A DNA stretch of 64,000 bases. It comes from Magnaporthiopsis rhizophila (Eukaryota; Ascomycota; Sordariomycetes; Magnaporthales; Magnaporthaceae). A program made the translations under genes and the position numbers. Below are positions 12,587 to 24,476 of this stretch, piece by piece (position 1 is the stretch's first letter; every line of letters starts with the position of its first letter). Location: the NCBI GenBank assembly GCA_003049465.1, contig PYSS01000017.1, forward strand, positions 141,727 through 205,726, given 5' to 3'. Under the pieces are notes generated by a model. It had not been told where the DNA came from and made no database searches. It was given only the letters and a program-made list of their open reading frames with translations.

Positions 12587-15500
12587 GCTCGGATGGACTT
12601 CTGGTCTGATCCACCCCTGAACAGCCCTGCGCAACTCCCGCAACATTCCTAAAACGAGACCGTGGAGATCACGACCCATCGATGTTCATGCTAAGCCGCC
12701 GCCTCGTGTCTCTTGTTGTCGGTTGCCTGTTGGGCCCGTGGGGCTAAGCCAAAAGGCCGCATCGTTCGGGCGGGGACCACAAGAATTGACAGGCAAGGGC
12801 ACCTTGCTGCTGCGAGACGACGGTAGGAGCAAGGAAAAGAACAGTCAATCTGAACTTGATCTCGGTTCAATAAACAAACCCCTGAGAATTAATGGCTTCG
12901 GGATATTCACCCACTAGAGTACGGGGAGGCCTAAAAAGATGGGGGAGCAATGACAGCCGATTTCAGCCGGACAAGCGAATCACACCTTCCTGCGGGAATT
13001 GACGATCTGGCTTTATTTTCCAAGGCGGCATTCCCATCCCTACGCCTTGACGCCCACCTGGATTCCTTGGCCTATGAAGCTCGAACTTTGTGTCTTGACG
13101 AATTCGTTCAACATGGAGCTCCACCGAAACGAAGATCGGCGAGGCGGCGTTTCTTGGAGCGTCATTGAATGCGGACGATCCGTTGCCGGCAGGATCCAAC
13201 CAGAATGAAGCATGGACCACTGATCGACCCTTGACGCGTATCATTATTCTTGTTTTGCCACACTTGCCATCAAAGAGGAGGGGGTGGATTTTACAGGCGC
13301 TGTTGCTGGCTTGTCCCTCGCCCTACTGCCTGCCGCCTGGTTGGCGGTTCGCGCACCCCGCGTCGATGTTCCCCGTCCCTGTTTTGCCATTGATGCACAT
13401 TCCGTAATGGCACCACCGTGGGAGGAGAAACGACACCGTCGTTTTGAGGGGTCCGTGGGGCTGGCTGTGTGTGGCCGGCCCTCTGAGTCGAATAATCTTC
13501 TCTCTCCTTCCGTTCCAGCCCGTGATATCACGCACAGCCCCAGATCCGCCTCCATGGCCAGCCTTCCCCCGTCGGCGGCTGTTTGCTAGCTTCGCTCCAG
13601 GCGCTCTTGCTCGTCACATAAAAATCCAATCTAGTCATTCTTTCCCATCCGCTCACACCACCCTCCGGTATCAGACGAAAGCGTACATGTGGATGCGCTC
13701 GGAACCGAAGTACAATGGCATCATTTCGACTGGATCATCTGTCCGTGGCCCGCCGATCAGCCCTGATGTATGTCGTGCAAGCGCATGTTGCACAGTATGT
13801 AAGAAAACATGGTGATCGTCGTTGGGTGATGGCATTCAAAAGATAGCGGGGACCGTGCTCTGCACCAATCACCGGCCTGCGATCTCCTTTCCCGTCGCCC
13901 CAAGCCGAATGAGGCAATGCGCTTTCTCTCGCTGTCATGACACCAGCACCAAAAGTCACCCCACTCTGTTGCCAATGCGCCGTGATGATGGTGACGATAT
14001 CGCCGCATCGCTAGGGCCTCCTGCTCCACGCCCATGGCTCATGGCTTCGGCAGTGATTGCATGCAGTACTCATACCTGGTCCATATCAAGTCAACAACAT
14101 TACCCGGATCTAGCGTAGCTAGCAATATCGAACCGCTGCGAGGTGGTGGCCTAGTCTAGTCCGAAATCTCGGCCACTCCTGCTGGGGGAGCCTTGTCACG
14201 ACGCCGCCCGGCTCCCTCACTGTGTGAGTGATATCCCGTTCCTTTACCTTGTTGCATCTTGCTTCCTCTTTTGCACATACGCTGTGCCCCCCGGCTGCAG
14301 TGCGGGTTTTACATGTCCGTGATTCCCGCGCTCTCTTTTCCGCCCGTCCCCTTTTTTATACACACATATGCATGATCCCTTCCCGCTTCCCAGAAAAGCA
14401 ATCTCATGTTTCCCAATAACCCGACGGGAAACCAGGATCCCTCATAAGCACGCTAACCGCCCCGTCACCCTGTCGTATTACTACGGTGGGCGTCGAAGAG
14501 GTAGCATTGGGGGCTGTATGTACGTACTGTACAGGCCAGGCCGTTCGGGGTCACGGCGTAGATGGAACGCCGCAGCTAGGTGGCGGGCACGCTCACAAGT
14601 GTGCGAGCGAGGCACGGCGCTATTGCTGCGCCGTCTGGGTGCTTTGGAAAGGGTAGTGTGAGTTGCGTACGGGCTGGGGAAAAGCAGAAATGCGGCGCTG
14701 CGGCGCGGTCCATCATCCTCCGGCATAGCGTCTATTGGCTTTTTTTATTCCACTTGCTATGTCATCACTATCAGTTCCGATGGTGCGTGAGAGATGCGAG
14801 GCAGCTGAGCTGGCATGCCGCATCTCGGATCCATTATCACCACCACGACGCCACCGCCATCGCTGCCACTACCACCGCCCGCCGCCGAACCATAAGCTTG
14901 GCGTGGCGTGGTTCTACGTGGATAGATGGATGGATAGATGGGCTTACTGTGCCTCCGCAAGTCTAGACAGCGCTAAAACACCACATAGCCCAGCCGCCGG
15001 TCTGACAAATGGTCTCTGGGCTTGGGATAGCGTGAGGAAGACGGCACAAGCGCGTTTAACCGCCTCGTCTGGGATTTATTCCCGGTAGTTCAAAGTGCCA
15101 AGGATCGACGGCAGATACAGCGGAAAAAAGTTAATGTTGGCCAGCTGGACCTCGCTTGAAACGCGGCCGTGCAAGTGAAGAGGGTGCCATCTCGATGAGG
15201 ATGGGGATGCCATGAAGGATCTCGATGCGAGCCCCATCGTGTTTTCCGCACCGTTCGGAAGTTTACTGTAATATACATGAAGCTCTAGCTTCTCATCAGG
15301 GTCCCGGAAAATAAGAGGAGTTCGTGCATAAGTGGTATCAAATGCAACGGATCGAAAGCCTAAACCGCCGCCGTGGGAAAAAGCCTCTGCTCGCTCGGTC
15401 CACAACACAAATTCGCGTGTTCGAGTCACGGCTTTCCTGGGGAATAGACCGGGCGTCGTGCTTCGGGTGCCTCTCTCCGTCCGATGGCCGACTCGTGGGC

Positions 15501-16459
15501 TTTTTCGAGGTGTCGGGCAAGCTGTCCGATCGGCGGCTACCATCGTGCCATTAGTGCATGCCATCGAATACGTCATGGTGGGAAGTTCCAACGAACGACG
15601 GGCACATGTTTCTTTTTTTTCTCACTGTGATCTGCCGCTCCCTGTGTCTACCTAGTCCTTGCTTGGCGCCAGTCTGCGGCTTCTTTGTTTCGACCCCGCA
15701 CGATGACCCGGAAGCCGGCCATTTCTTGCCCGAGTGGTGTGACTTTCTTCTCTCACACCCAGCTTGACGGAGAGCGATCGCTCGACAAGCCCTGTCCTCC
15801 ACCATCCCCCGGATTCCCACAGATGAAAGCCTGGGGACGCATGTCAGCGAGGGGGACCGGTTACCTGCACGGGCGGCTGGTCGAGACTGGTTTTCTTGCT
15901 TCCCGTCTGGAGGAGAAAAATGCAAATGGTCTGGCCGGCGGCTAGCTGCCGCCCCATGTCCAGAGGCAGCTGAAAAAAAAGTCATCAGATCCCGAGGTCC
16001 GGACTGGATGGCCACTTCGCCACCGGGAAGCCGCAGGGAGGGGACTGAGCAGAGCCCGAAGGGTGATATGTGCACATACTTTTAATATCTATGTATGTAT
16101 ACATGATGTTTACAGGGGCCAGATAATAAACCGAAATTGACATGTCAGATCGGAACGGATATCGTTTACGTCCCGTGCACAACGGGGCCTCGGACACCAC
16201 GTCCAGGCCGGAGGAAAAACAGCAAATAAACCATGCTGCCAATTTTGGGAAGCGCCGGGGCAGGGATCGGAGACCGGCCAGGGGGCCATTTAATTTCTCG
16301 GCGCCCGGCCTACACCTCCACATGCGCTTCCCCGAGACCCCGAAACCCCGTCAGCACCGGGCGGCTAGCGGCGTTGTAATTTGCCTCTCTGTGCGTCTTG
16401 CTCTTTTGGACGGACGTGTAGGAGACGAGGCGGGCGTTCGGGTGTCATGGGCGCAACCC

Positions 16460-16488
16460 AAAAAAAAAAAAAAAAAAAAAAAAAAAAA
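16460..16488 (+). repeat. Poly-A tract, 29 nt
   Basis: Uninterrupted A run in the gene-free region. Confidence 0.95.
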
Positions 16489-19202
16489 GCAGCTGGACAC
16501 GGGCGGGCAGACGGCAACACAGGCATAGGCATAGATCCAAGGTGACACTGCCGGTTTGCCCCATCACGCTGCTCAGCAGCGGCCCTGCCTGCCCTTCCTG
16601 CCTGCGTGTTCCCGTTTGCCTGGTCCTTTTTTCCTCGGTCACTTTGCCGGGCGGGCAGAGATGATTTCCGGGACTGATGTTTCATCTTTTTGCGCGCGCA
16701 TGCCTTGAGAGGCGAAAGAAAGACAGACGGTGGCTGCCCCCGACGTTGCGAGCAGAGAAGGACGGACATGGGCTTGCACACAACAGGCCCAGGGAAACCT
16801 GACACGGCTTTGCCAGCGCGCGCCCGTTCCTCCCCAAAATGGGCAATGGACGGGAACTGTGTACGACAGCGGGAATCTTGGTCATAAACGGGAGATCGTC
16901 CTGGGGCGTATGCCTCTCTCTCGTCTACACGCCCTGCTCTAGCCCCCGTTTTTGAACGGGCAACGTAGACGCGCCGCAGCCCGCCCTGTGCTTCGTCCCG
17001 GCCGGAGCCTAGAGTCTGAAAAAAAAAATAGGAGGAAGAGCGAAGCACAAGGCACTCAGCTAATGGTTGGGCATGTACACTCGTAGACACCTCCGGGTAG
17101 TCCGATAGCCGCCCCTGTGCTTCTACGACGAGGAAAATCTGCCAATCGTTCTGCTCCCGACAAGGCGTTCTCCTGCCTAGGGGGATCTATCTGGTGGGTG
17201 TCGTGGCGGCATGTCGGGGGCTGAGTTTTCCCCGTCAACTTCCTTCCCGGCAGGCTGATCTCAAGCTCACACACGCGTCCTCGGTCTCGCCATCTCCAGG
17301 AGAAGGACGCCCGGCAGAGGTCCAACGGCCGTCTCCGCGCGTACGTTGTTGAACCACGCCAGCATCGTGGGGCTTCCACCACGACTGGGCTGCGGCGCGC
17401 CGTCTCGGGAAACCTCGAGACGCAGTCAGCCAGCCCAGCCATTCCGCCCCAGAAATCTACCTAGAGTCGTGTCACCGCTAGCACGTAGGAGAAGTCGTGT
17501 TACCCTCACCTTCTCCTGCGGTGACCCGCGAGCCTTCTCCGAGTCGCAGAAAGTGCTGGGGCGAAGCACTGAGAAGAGGAAAATGATAGGTCGGGCGCGA
17601 ACAAAGGCTTTGTAGGAGGAAGGATCGGACGTTCTGCAGATGATACTGCAGCTCCATTGGCTTTCTGTTTTCGCCATGCTGATGCTACAACCATAGAGAT
17701 ACCATGGATAGCATACCCAGCCGGGAGGCAAGGGCGTTGTTGCGGCTGGGGACATGAGGCCACCCAAGCGCTGACGTCTCCTCTCCATTCACCACTTCAC
17801 CAGCTCCAGTTTCTTCTGCTGAGTAACGCCAGCTCAGCCGATCTGTCGGGGGTAAGCGGTGGCGAGTCTCGTTAGTCTCTCTGTCTTAGACGCCCGCACG
17901 CCATGCGTCAGTGGTGTGCGGCTGTGCTTCAGAGCAGTCCGCCATTCCTTCGCCGTGACCGAGAGACAAGACAGGCAGCCGTGGCAAGTCTTCATCACAG
18001 TTCCGGGCTCTCCCTTGACTAGGACTCCTCCCAGTAAAAAAAGGGGGCTTGCATAAGCAAGGTGACAAACGGGCGTGGTGCATTTTTCGTGGACAGGGCC
18101 GCGACGGCGACGCAAGCACAAGACGCGACATGTAATATGGGCGGGTTACTATTTCACTTTTCTTCTTTCTGTTCCACAGAACCCGGGAACACTGTTCCAG
18201 CCTTCGGACGACCCTCCCTTTCTGCTGCAAACACGGACGAGAGACAAAAAAGTCCGGATCACACGCAGATCTTTTGTTCCATGTGCGAGATTACCAGAAA
18301 CGACGAAACGGCCTTGTTGGCTACGGTGGCTGCCTAACAGGGCTGCGGTCACAGACTGCAACACGCGCGCCCTTTGTCGGGGCTGGATTGTGTTGCTCGG
18401 CCGCCTCGTTGATCCGTCCGTCCATCCATACATACATTGCCATACACACAGTACATAGAAGTAGTGGCTGGCAGCATACCCAGAATCCCCCAGGCTGCCG
18501 CAAAGAATAGCCTCCATCCACCCTTCTTCTATTCTGGTACACCGGTCTGCACATCACATGTCCCCACGGGTGCTCTGGAATCCATTTGCCGATGCTCGTC
18601 ATCGCCCAAGGAGCGTTAGTCCCGCAGGCGGGCGCAGCTGAGACATTCCATATGATGCAGGCCAAACAGGTAGACCCCTCCATTCCATTGGTACCCAAGT
18701 GCTTTCTGCAAAAATACTCCAAACAACATGTGCGACGCCGTCTTCAAATCGTTGCGCCAGAGACGTTATGCAATCATGAATCACACACACAAGCGGCTGT
18801 GGTAGCCGACACGTACCCTCACAGGGATGCAAAAGAAACCCTGTCCTGGAATATTTTGGCAACTTTAGCTTATTGTGTGGCCAACGCCTGCCAGGTCGCT
18901 GTTGTCTTGGATGAGACGGTGTTAGAAAGTGAGAGAAAAAAATGTACTCATACCGGTATACACAAGCGCCCTGGTCCACTAGCATGGGATGAAATTGGCC
19001 GCTTAGCCACCTCGGCAGTCCTCGTGGCGTACCATCCTTCGCCATCCTGCAGACTAAAGGGGCAAGCGCAGAAAGGTATTGGGTGATCCAACTCGAGCAT
19101 TGCCACTAGAGGCAGAAGGAAGCAGGGTCTGACTGCATACGACGGACACCATTCCTCCCCGCACCTTCCCCGCTTGCCAGAGACAGGCTACGGTTGACCA
19201 AT

Positions 19203-22200
19203 CTATCGTCGTCCGCCGGCCGAGTACACCTTCTGGGCGAAGAAGGGGTGCTTGAGCGCATCCGCCGGAAGGATCCGCTTGTCGGGATTGACGTTAAGGC
19301 AGCGGTCCAGGAGGTCGTGGAACAGATTCAACTCCCTAGACTCTGCCTCGGTCATGCCGGCAGATGCGGCCTGCAGTCGGGCTCTCAGATCCCGCGTCGG
19401 CTTGATGGCGGCCAGGGTCCGGACGGTGGACTGTGGGAGATGAGCAATTAGCAAGGAACAGGGAGTGCCAGTGCGAGCGGTGTTTACTATCTGCAGACAG
19501 GGTGTTGGGTGTTGCATTGGGTAGGGGTACTGTGTTCTTCGCTTCCCATCGGCCCTCTGCAGAGCCAGTCGGACGGCCTTACGTAAGAAAACAGACCGAG
19601 GGAGGGGCGGTAAATGGAAATCCGGGGTTGTGCTTCCACCAGCTTGGGGGCGGCGGATCGCGGTGCCAGCCTAGCCGCCATCATGGGCCGCCAAGGGAGG
19701 GGAGAGCAGGTGACGTGATGTGACGCTGCCGCTACGAGCTAACCCGGTCGACCATGGCCCACAGGCAGCGAGGCCATCACCATGCCCTTGCTGGGGTCGA
19801 GGATCCTGGCCGCGACCCAAGGGAATGGCCCATCCGCTTGGAGGATAAGCTAACAACCACCTCGGAGGGGCCGGACCAAGGCCGCCGAGGGCAACGATGC
19901 GACCTCGCGGCGTGGTACCGAGGACCAATGGAACAGACCATGGGTCCCCTGTCTGGCCTGGCGTTTACCGCGCGGCTCCAAAAAAAGAAGCGCGAACCAG
20001 ATGGCGTGTAAAAATAGGTTTCTGCTTTGATTCGCCAACGGGCCCAACCATTTGCATTTGAAACGATGCAACGCCGGGCCGGGATGCCAACGCTTCTCTC
20101 CCGAACTCAAGCATGCAGGATGTAAAGCCGTCAAGGAGCATCACAGGCCTGCAGAAAAAGGCATGGGCGCAGGGAGGGGCGTGGGCGATCAAGGCACAAG
20201 AAAAGAAACAGCAACATAAAAAAAAAAAAATAAAAAAAAAAAAATAAAGTCAACATACCTTGCCGAGAATCTTGTCCCTCTCGTAGCTCCTAAAGTTGCC
20301 GAGCTCGTCAAAGTGCATCTGCCACAGCTCGCCCCGCTGGTACAGCTTCCGGCTCATCTTGCCGCGCACCTCCATGATGGCACGAAGCATCTGGTTGTTG
20401 CTGTCGCCCGTGAACAGGATTTTACCCGTGTACAACTCGTACAGCGTGCAGCCGATGGACCACATGTCGGCCGCGTAATCGTAAGGGATGCCCAGGATGA
20501 TCTCGGGAGCGCGGTAGAATCGGCTGACCAGATACGGCGTGATCTCGTTGTGTGCTGTGGCGGCGTCTGATCGGTCGATGGCCGTGCCCAGGTCGCAGAT
20601 CTTGAGCATGTTGCGTTGCTCATTGACCTGGAGAAGCAAAAGAGAGGAGACGGTCGAGCGGGGTTAGATCATCAGCCAAACATCCTACGTCCACATGGTG
20701 TCTTGTCTCGGCAGTCCACTTACCAGGATGTTGTCGGGCTTCAGGTCGGCGTGGATGATGCTGCACTTGCGCATGTGGCCCAGCGCAACAAAGATCTGGT
20801 AGGCGTACGCGCGCACGCCCCTCAGGTTGATGCCCACGTTGTTTCCAAACTTCTTGAGCACCTCCCGCAGGTTGAGCGACAGGTTCTCAAACGCCATGCA
20901 CAGATGGCCCTTGTACTCGAACGCCCTCTCGAACTTGACAATGTGCTTGCGGTCCTCCGGGTCTGCCTCGTTAAGCTTCTGCAGGATCGCAATCTCGGTG
21001 AAGCCACCCTTGCGCAACGCGTCGTTGTTGCGCATGATCTTGATGGCCACCAGCTTCTTTGTCGTCGTGTCCAACGCCCGTGCCACTCCAGAAAACATGC
21101 CCCGTCCCAGAGCCGAATGGAGCTGGTACCGCCCGTCAAGGATCTCGCCGGGCCTGATCTTGTAGTATCCGTCCTTGTCGTCGCCTTCGAGGATGCCGCC
21201 GCCGTTGGCCAGCTGCGGCGCCGCCTCCTCGTCCGCCGTGGCGCCTGACTTCTTGGGTGGAACATACCTCTCGACGGGATCGTTGAACATGTCAAAGTCG
21301 TCATCCTCATCATCCGCATTGGCCTGCTCGGCGTCCTGGGTCTGACCGGCCGCTGCGTCGTCGGGAGGAGCCGATTCGAGCTGGGCACCAGGGCCTTCTC
21401 CGTGCAGGCCAACGTTTCCATGCCGCATCTCATCACGACGCCCGTCCTCCTGCATATCCAGGGTTGGGTCATAGTCAGCTGCAGATGGGCCGTCCTCTTC
21501 GGCGGACTTGGTCTTGCCATGTGTGTTCATGAGGTCCTGTTCGGTGATGTGCTCGAGTGCGTCGGGTGTGCCGGCGTCCTGGCCAGGGGCCGGAGATATG
21601 GCGGGAGAGACAGCACCTGCCCCAAGTTAGTCTAGCTGTTAAGGGATGTGGGCACCACCGGGAACGAGTCTCGTTGCTTACCAGAGATAGGTGTGCCCAC
21701 CTCGGTCCTGAGGGGCGTGCTGATGTAGGCCGATCCGGGCGTGCTCGAGGCCGTCTTCTCGGTCTGCAGAGCAAGAAGCTGTGGTTGCATCGGGGTCGAG
21801 CCGCGAGACTTGCGAAGAAGTTCCTCGCGTCTACGTCGTCGGCGCTCGATTTCGGCTTCTTCGTCGAACACCTGCTCCGGCTCCCAGTTGTCCAGCTTGT
21901 CTTGCTCTGCTTTGGCTTCTTTGCTGCAGTCGGGCGGGGGAAACGGTTAGCGAGCACAATGCTACGGGATATCACATCTTGGCGGGATATGGGGCACCAA
22001 ACGTACTCCGCGGTACTCTCTGACGGCTTGCTGCCGTGCTTATCCGCAGAACCTTGACCAGATTTAGCCTCGACCTTTTGGAGGTGACTGTGACTAGTCA
22101 CAGGGGCCCGCTTGGACATGATATCTTCCCGTGACTGTCTGTCATAGTGGGCACTATACTTGTTAGACTCAGCCTGATCCGCGCCATTCTGGCGCCGGTG

Positions 22201-22704
22201 GTCGCGACGGCCGTCCTCCCAGCGTCCGGATCCCCTGTCGTCGCGCCGTCCCCTATCACTCCGCAACGGTCGGTAGGGCGATCTGCTGCGGTTGCGTGCG
22301 CGCTTGCCGTCGGGATACCTATCGTTATCACGGTCGTCGTAGCGGAAGTCGCGGTCGTTATGGGCGCCTTCGGGGCGGTCTAGGTCCTGGTAGCCGCCGC
22401 GGCCGTGGGGCTGATGGCGCGACGACGAGCCCGCCGCGTCTTCGTAGTGGAGACGGAACCGCCGCGGGTCGCGGTCGATTCCGTTCCGCGAGCCGCCACG
22501 GTAGTCGCGATCGTCGCGCGCACGCTTGGAGCCGCGCGGGGAGCCGGATCGGTAGGCGTAGTCGGGCGAACGCGAGCGGGGGCCGCGGTTTCTGCTGGAA
22601 CGGTCAACACCGCCTCCATCACGATGCGGCAGAGTAGATGTCTTCACATCACGGCCTCCGTTATCGGCTATCTCGCCTTCATCGGAGCTGAATGAGGAAA
22701 CCAT
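19203..22704 (-). CDS. prp4: PRP4-type pre-mRNA splicing kinase, 809 aa
   Basis: Five exons (22007-22704, 21682-21923, 20724-21616, 20259-20627, 19203-19430) join by consensus sites into 810 codons. The first roughly 270 residues are Arg/Ser/Asp-rich (SR-like), as in spliceosome-associated kinases. A full kinase domain fills the C-terminal half: glycine loop LGRGMFSGV, lysine in VAIKIMR, catalytic loop HADLKPDNIL (Ala instead of Arg, usual for PRP4), CDLGTA in place of DFG, and YLVSRFYRAPEIILG in the activation segment. Family knowledge: PRP4 kinase phosphorylates U5/tri-snRNP proteins such as Prp1/Prp6 and promotes spliceosome activation in the nucleus. The last intron is 828 bp (19431-20258) and contains A-rich tracts, very long next to the 60-110 bp introns elsewhere in the gene. 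The divergent neighbour is TMA7. Confidence 0.93.
19431..20258 (-). other. Long (828-bp) intron of the splicing-kinase gene
   Basis: The donor reads AAG|GTATGT and the acceptor CCCACAG|TCC, both phase 0, and the joined protein continues smoothly from DKILGK into STVRTLAAIKPTRDL, a conserved PRP4 segment. The intron carries an interrupted A tract at about 20217-20247. No embedded coding frame or recognisable small RNA was seen. Confidence 0.8.
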
Positions 22705-23389
22705 GCTAGCTGGTGGGTGCCGTTTGGTGTCGTCTGTGTCGGCAACGGCTTGGAAAAGAGCAACAAAAGAGGCCGCGGGCGGCAGGTCCTCGAGTCTTCA
22801 AAGCTCGGGGTTTCGCGTGTCAGATGGTGTATACCCGGGTATCACTGGCGTATGGGTGGTAATGGATGCGACGGATGCGAATCGAATCGAACCTCTCTTC
22901 TGTCGGGGGACTCAGGCCGTGCCGTTGCGCGCTTCGAGCGCAAGCGGTCGCACCGTTTGTCGATCTCCAAGCAGGTTCAGAAAGCACACGCCAAAGATAT
23001 TCGCGAAGCTCAACTGAACCCCGTAGAGATACAAGGGCCCAGGCTGCGATATTGAACGTGCAGAAGGCGATGATGGGTGGGTGAGCAAGCCGACTTGTGG
23101 ATTCCATGAAATCATCAACGTGGTGGGCGTCCCAGTCATCAGCCTGTTCTTCGGCGGGCGTATGTGGGTCAGACAGCAAACCGGTGGAATGATTGGCCAA
23201 ACTGGCGGACAAGGCTGGCAGGCGGTAACGGAGGGGCAGGAAGCGGCCGACCCTTTGAACTCGTGTCAGCGCTGCGCGCAAAGAAAAGCGTCCACCTGTT
23301 CGTCTAGGCTACCAACTCCTCATCGTTTCGAAAGCACTCAACCTCCGATTTATATACCGCATCACAAAACACAAGAACCACCAGCAACC
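22705..23389. promoter_or_regulatory. Divergent promoter between prp4 and tma7
   Basis: A 685-bp interval between two divergently transcribed genes, so it presumably holds both promoters. A TATATA-like element lies at about 23350-23357, only about 35 bp before the TMA7 start codon. The minus-strand frame across 22820-23281 has no family resemblance and is treated as chance. Confidence 0.55.
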
Positions 23390-23826
23390 ATGGGTGGCGC
23401 AAACCGTGAAGGTTAGTGACTCCGGATCGATTGCCATCACGTCGCCGCCGGTGCCTTTCGCTACGTTCTACCTTGACCGACACTTCCGCTCCGCCTCACC
23501 CCGCAAGCCGACGCTGACCGATATGCTCCTCTTTTTTTCTTCTCTTTCTAGGTGGAAAGGCGAAGCCTCTCAAGGCTCCCAAAAAGGGCGCCAAGGAACT
23601 CGATGACGACGACAAGGCCTTCCTCGAAAAGAAGCGCGCTGGTTAGTTTCTCCGACGTGCACGCCGATCGCCGCCGCCACCGCCCCGATCGTGTTCGCTG
23701 ACTTGCCCGCTTGGGCGACGTTGCCAAACAGAGGAGAAGGCGAAGAAGGAGCTGGCCGACAAGGCCAAGGGCAAGGGCCCGCTGAACACGGGAAACCAGG
23801 GCATCAAGAAGAGCGGCAAGAAATAA
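23390..23826 (+). CDS. tma7: TMA7 translation machinery-associated protein, 68 aa
   Basis: Three small exons, 23390-23411, 23552-23641 and 23732-23826, give a 68-residue Lys-rich protein. Each exon is too short to stand out as a frame, but the joined product starts MGGANREGGKAKPLKAPKK, has the acidic DDDDKAFLEKK segment and ends GPLNTGNQGIKKSGKK. This matches the TMA7/CCDC72 family along its whole length. The introns (140 and 90 bp) have GTTAGT donors and TAG or CAG acceptors and keep phase. Family knowledge: yeast Tma7 associates with ribosomes and its loss affects protein synthesis. The product is expected to be cytoplasmic and unstructured. The gene is divergent from the prp4 gene. Confidence 0.92.
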
Positions 23827-24476
23827 AGCCGGGCTCGTCGGGATCCCGACGCCAGGGGCTGGGAGACGTTCGGATACGATACGGGATTTCTTGACATAGC
23901 ATACACAGCGACGGAGTTGCCTGGACGGAATCTAATGACAGTTGGGGGAGGGTGGCACGCTACCGGCTAGATCAGTGCACGTCTCGCATCGCTGGCATAG
24001 ACTTTGTTTCCAGGTGCCTCTGCCGCCCCGGAAATGCTACCAGTCCAACAGATTCCGCGGCATTGCACAAATATCCCCAATCAGCCCATCCTGCCAGCTG
24101 GTCTCATTCGGCAACCAAAAACTTGGACAAATCTGGCCGGGGCGGATTCAGCATGGGGCGTTTACCGCTGGTCATTTCAGGATAACAGAGCCAGTCAGCC
24201 AGACACATGGATGGCCGGAGGGTTAGGGTTCTTGGGAATGTCCACCAACGTTGAATGATGCATTGGGAATTCAGCCAAAATGATCAAATGTTGGCCCCGA
24301 TTAAAAGGCCTCGGCACCCAACAATAAGGGGCGAGCCCATGTGAAACAAGCTTTTAATGCAGCCCTATTAGAAAAGGATTTTCTGATTTTATAATTATGC
24401 GGGTGGTGAAGTGTATTGAAAGGAAAAGAAAACATAGGGGCTGATCACCACCGCCTCATCCTCCTCCTCACTTACC
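23827..24476. other. Intergenic region upstream of the PAQR gene
   Basis: 650 bp between the TMA7 stop and the PAQR receptor start, both on the plus strand. It holds the TMA7 3' region, an 11-nt telomere-repeat-like box at 24220-24230 and an AT-rich stretch near 24340-24430 before the PAQR start. No coding signal was seen. Confidence 0.5.
24220..24230 (+). promoter_or_regulatory. Telomere-repeat-like box (GGGTTAGGGTT)
   Basis: Nearly two telomere repeat units, about 250 bp upstream of the PAQR receptor start. In plants and fungi, single teloboxes occur in promoters and bind Myb-type factors. Whether this one is functional is unknown. Confidence 0.3.

Larger units (their letters stand above)
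2883..19202. other. 16.3-kb gene-free region
   Basis: No frame in this stretch has a recognisable domain, a believable signal peptide plus mature protein, or a chain of exons joined by consensus splice sites. The longest frames (3268-4158 minus, 10110-11054 plus, 15076-15591 minus) are rich in Cys, His, Pro and Arg runs, as expected of chance readings. The base composition looks mixed rather than strongly AT-rich, so it does not resemble classic RIP-mutated transposon DNA. It contains many homopolymers (T53 at 4779, T33 at 7368, A25 at 12562, A29 at 16460) and GT-rich microsatellites near 8103 and 10169. It could hold the kinase promoter, long untranslated exons or non-coding RNAs. No tRNA gene was found by eye. 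Confidence 0.6.

Noticed and set aside
15361..15450. Possible tRNA (GTTCGAGTC box-B-like sequence)
   Set aside because: Candidate acceptor ends are only about 62 nt apart and no D-arm or anticodon arm can be folded.
15076..15591. 171-codon minus-strand frame with a somewhat protein-like middle (DPDEKLELHVYYSKLPNG)
   Set aside because: No recognisable family, no supporting splice sites or promoter. Kept only as a weak lead in the gene-free region.
22820..23281. 153-codon minus-strand frame upstream of prp4
   Set aside because: It lies in the divergent promoter region, with no domain and no linkage to the prp4 reading frame.
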